Positions 62,116-64,000 of a stretch of DNA of 64,000 nt are shown here, in pieces. The position numbers and the translations under genes were made by a program. The first letter of the stretch is position 1, and each line of letters begins with the position of its first letter. The DNA comes from Odobenus rosmarus divergens. Lineage: Eukaryota; Chordata; Mammalia; Carnivora; Odobenidae. Under the pieces are notes generated by a model, which saw only the letters and a program-made list of their open reading frames with translations, ran no database searches and had not been told where the DNA came from. The DNA is taken from the NCBI RefSeq assembly GCF_000321225.1, contig NW_004450459.1, positions 690,208 to 754,207 of the forward strand. The letters are read 5' to 3'.

Positions 62116-64000
62116 TGTCTTAATCAGCTTATCTGTCAAGCAATCATTTTCATATATCAGAGGTTTCAGAGTGTTAGAGGTTTTCCTTAGCTGTATGGTC
62201 ATCTTTGATTTTCAGCTTCTGTTTACAAGTCAGGCTCTAATAGTTCCTGTTAAATCTTCGGCAGCCTTCTCTGGAGGGGGCATCTAACTGACCTGTTTCC
62301 TTGGGAAAGCCACCAAATGTGGGGTATCTTTAGGACTTTGCTCTTTAGCTACTCAGATTCCCCAGAGAAGACTTTTGAAGGTGGAGCCTGGCTGGGAAGG
62401 GGCTTGGGGGAGGAGCCCCGGCACTGGTTTCTAGCCCTTCGTTCAGCCCTGTTTGCAGCCTGTAGACCTACCCTCAAGTTCTGCGCTGGTGTCTCCCTAA
62501 CCCAAAGAGCAGCTGTTATACACTCTTAAGCTACACACAGCTCTCAGTGTTTATGAGGTGGAGGCGTGAGACAAAGGATCTGGAGATGTCACTGTTTCTT
62601 AGATTCCCCATTTTCCTGGACATAGTCCCACCCTCATCCCTACTTCCAAAGGTACTTAATTAGCCAGTTCTGGAGCTATCTGGGAGGGGCTCTGTGGTAT
62701 AAATTTGTTTGTCTCTCAGCTTTTCCCACTGCCGGCTTATTTTGGCTTTCTTGGGTTTGCTACATTACTTAATATTTATCCATCTGTTTTCTAGCTTTCA
62801 AAATTTTGAAAAATTTCTTTGTTTTTGAGAATTTGTACCCTAAAAAAAAATTTCTTTATGATTTTTTAGTGGGGCCTGAGGCAGGAACAAAAGAAAATGA
62901 GTCAGTTTACTCTACCATCGTTATCCAAAAATCATTTAAATTGTGTTTTTTAAATGGTGACTTAAATGATCAGCTTGGAGAACTCAGAGGTAAACTGGCC
63001 TTTGGTTTTTAGTCCCTTTGTTTCTACGTGCGTGGGCCTGGCGGCAACTGTGCACACCCTCCTCTCTTATTCTGTACCCCTGTGTCAATCCTGACCCTGC
63101 CTTTTAGGCTGTAACACTCTTAGAGGAGGATGCGGTGTTTCTTTCCCTTAGGGAAACTCCAGAACGACTTTCTACTTCCACCACATGTTTCAAGGGCTTT
63201 CTCTCTGCCTAGAATATCTGTGCTCGTGGTAGTTTGTTCATGTTCAAACTCAAATACAACTGGAAAACCACTTCTCAAGAGGGTAGGAGCCCCGTCCCAA
63301 AAGACACAAGTGTTTCTGCTCTCAGGAGAAGAGTCTGGTCCTGGGTCGGCAGAGGAAGTCCAACCCCCTCCCAGCTGGTTGCCAAGGAGCTTATAGGGCA
63401 GTGGAGGCCGTGAGGCTCTCCAGGTGGCCCCTGTCTTGTGGATTATTAATAGTGTCGTCTCTGATGCCATTGTAAATCCTCTACCCTTCAAAGGCACTAA
63501 ATTCACTTAATTATCTTAAAAATTAAAGAATATAGGCATTTTTTCATTATGAAATGTTAATGGAAAGGAAATAAGAACATTAGGTTGAAAAATGTAGGGT
63601 GACCTCTGGTTCACCAAGACCCATACTTATTGACCTTGTCTTTTTTTCCCCTAGCAGGTTGATTGATCCACCGTTAAATCATACCAGCCTATAGATCACC
63701 CCAAGCCCTGTCGTAAACCCTTGCTGGCACTTGTAGATGCAGAGAAAGTCCCCAGCCTTTCAGAAATGGCCAGTTTCAGCTATTTTGAGAAGTATAGATA
63801 GTTTTCATCCCCATTCCTGGGTTCAAGAGCGGTTTCTGGTGGAAATTATGAAGAATTAAGAGTAGGGTGTGTCCTGAGGAGGTGTGCATGGAGATCTTGT
63901 CTGCAAAAGAGTTGGGAAGAGCCTTCTGTTGCCAAATGTCCTTGTTATAGAAACACAAGCTCTGCATATCTTCTGATAAGCAGAGAATGGGATCACGTCT

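Larger units (their letters stand above)
60291..64000 (-). other. PDE11A intron before exon A, partial
   Basis: This 3.7 kb runs from the TTTTGTAG acceptor to the window edge. It contains an L1 fragment with a MER2 insertion. I searched for the exon encoding the preceding family residues (AEVDKFK) and did not find it. The stretches 60420-61360 and 62120-64000 show no recognised element except a small imperfect tandem at 60713-60790. Confidence 0.8.

Noticed and set aside
63120..63506. 128-residue minus-strand open frame upstream of exon A
   Set aside because: The sequence has no PDE11A similarity and no other recognisable domain. It is expected by chance in GC-moderate intron sequence.
1..64000. 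An undescribed multi-gene system
   Set aside because: Apart from the PDE11A exons, the window consists of introns and interspersed repeats. No second gene, RNA gene or conserved cluster could be supported from the sequence.

Overview
The window is nuclear DNA from a mammal, most likely a caniform carnivore outside the dog family (bear, seal or mustelid type). The evidence is about a dozen tRNA-Lys-derived carnivore SINEs whose head reads GGCGCCTGGGTGGCTCAGTC and whose tail is AAATAAATAAATAAAATCTT. These do not look like the dog SINEC_Cf type. Old mammalian repeats (L1, L2, MIR, MLT1, MER2, MER5A) fill much of the rest.

The only gene supported is PDE11A, the dual cAMP/cGMP phosphodiesterase 11A, on the minus strand. 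Eight consecutive coding exons were located by translating the minus strand and matching splice sites: 60144-60290, 59798-59905, 44774-44883, 35062-35152, 31400-31500, 16367-16444, 10809-10872 and 4114-4188. Together they give 774 nt (258 codons) of uninterrupted reading frame covering most of the HD-type catalytic domain. This includes the general-acid histidine, the HDLDH metal motif, the TACDLG aspartate, the H-loop and the M-loop. Upstream exons (the GAF domains and the start of the catalytic domain) lie beyond 64000. The last exons, with the substrate-selecting glutamine and the C-terminus, lie before position 1. All phases join correctly and no frame is broken, so the gene appears functional.

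Layout from high to low coordinate, in transcription order: partial upstream intron (60291-64000, with a MER2 DNA transposon inside an L1); exon pair split by a 238-bp intron; a 14.9-kb intron; a 9.6-kb intron; a 3.6-kb intron; a 15-kb intron holding a processed retrocopy; a 5.5-kb intron holding a CpG-dense segment; a 6.6-kb intron with a GC donor; and a partial intron at 1-4113 with a large L1 fragment.

No operon, phage, CRISPR array, RNA gene or undescribed multi-gene system is present. The items most worth a second look are the GC-AG intron after the 64-nt exon, the 342-bp retrocopy with a perfect 17-bp target duplication, the CpG-dense intronic block at 13.2-14.2 kb, and two near-perfect short palindromes with 12-13 bp arms. 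Repeat boundaries were read by eye and are approximate unless a target-site duplication is given.
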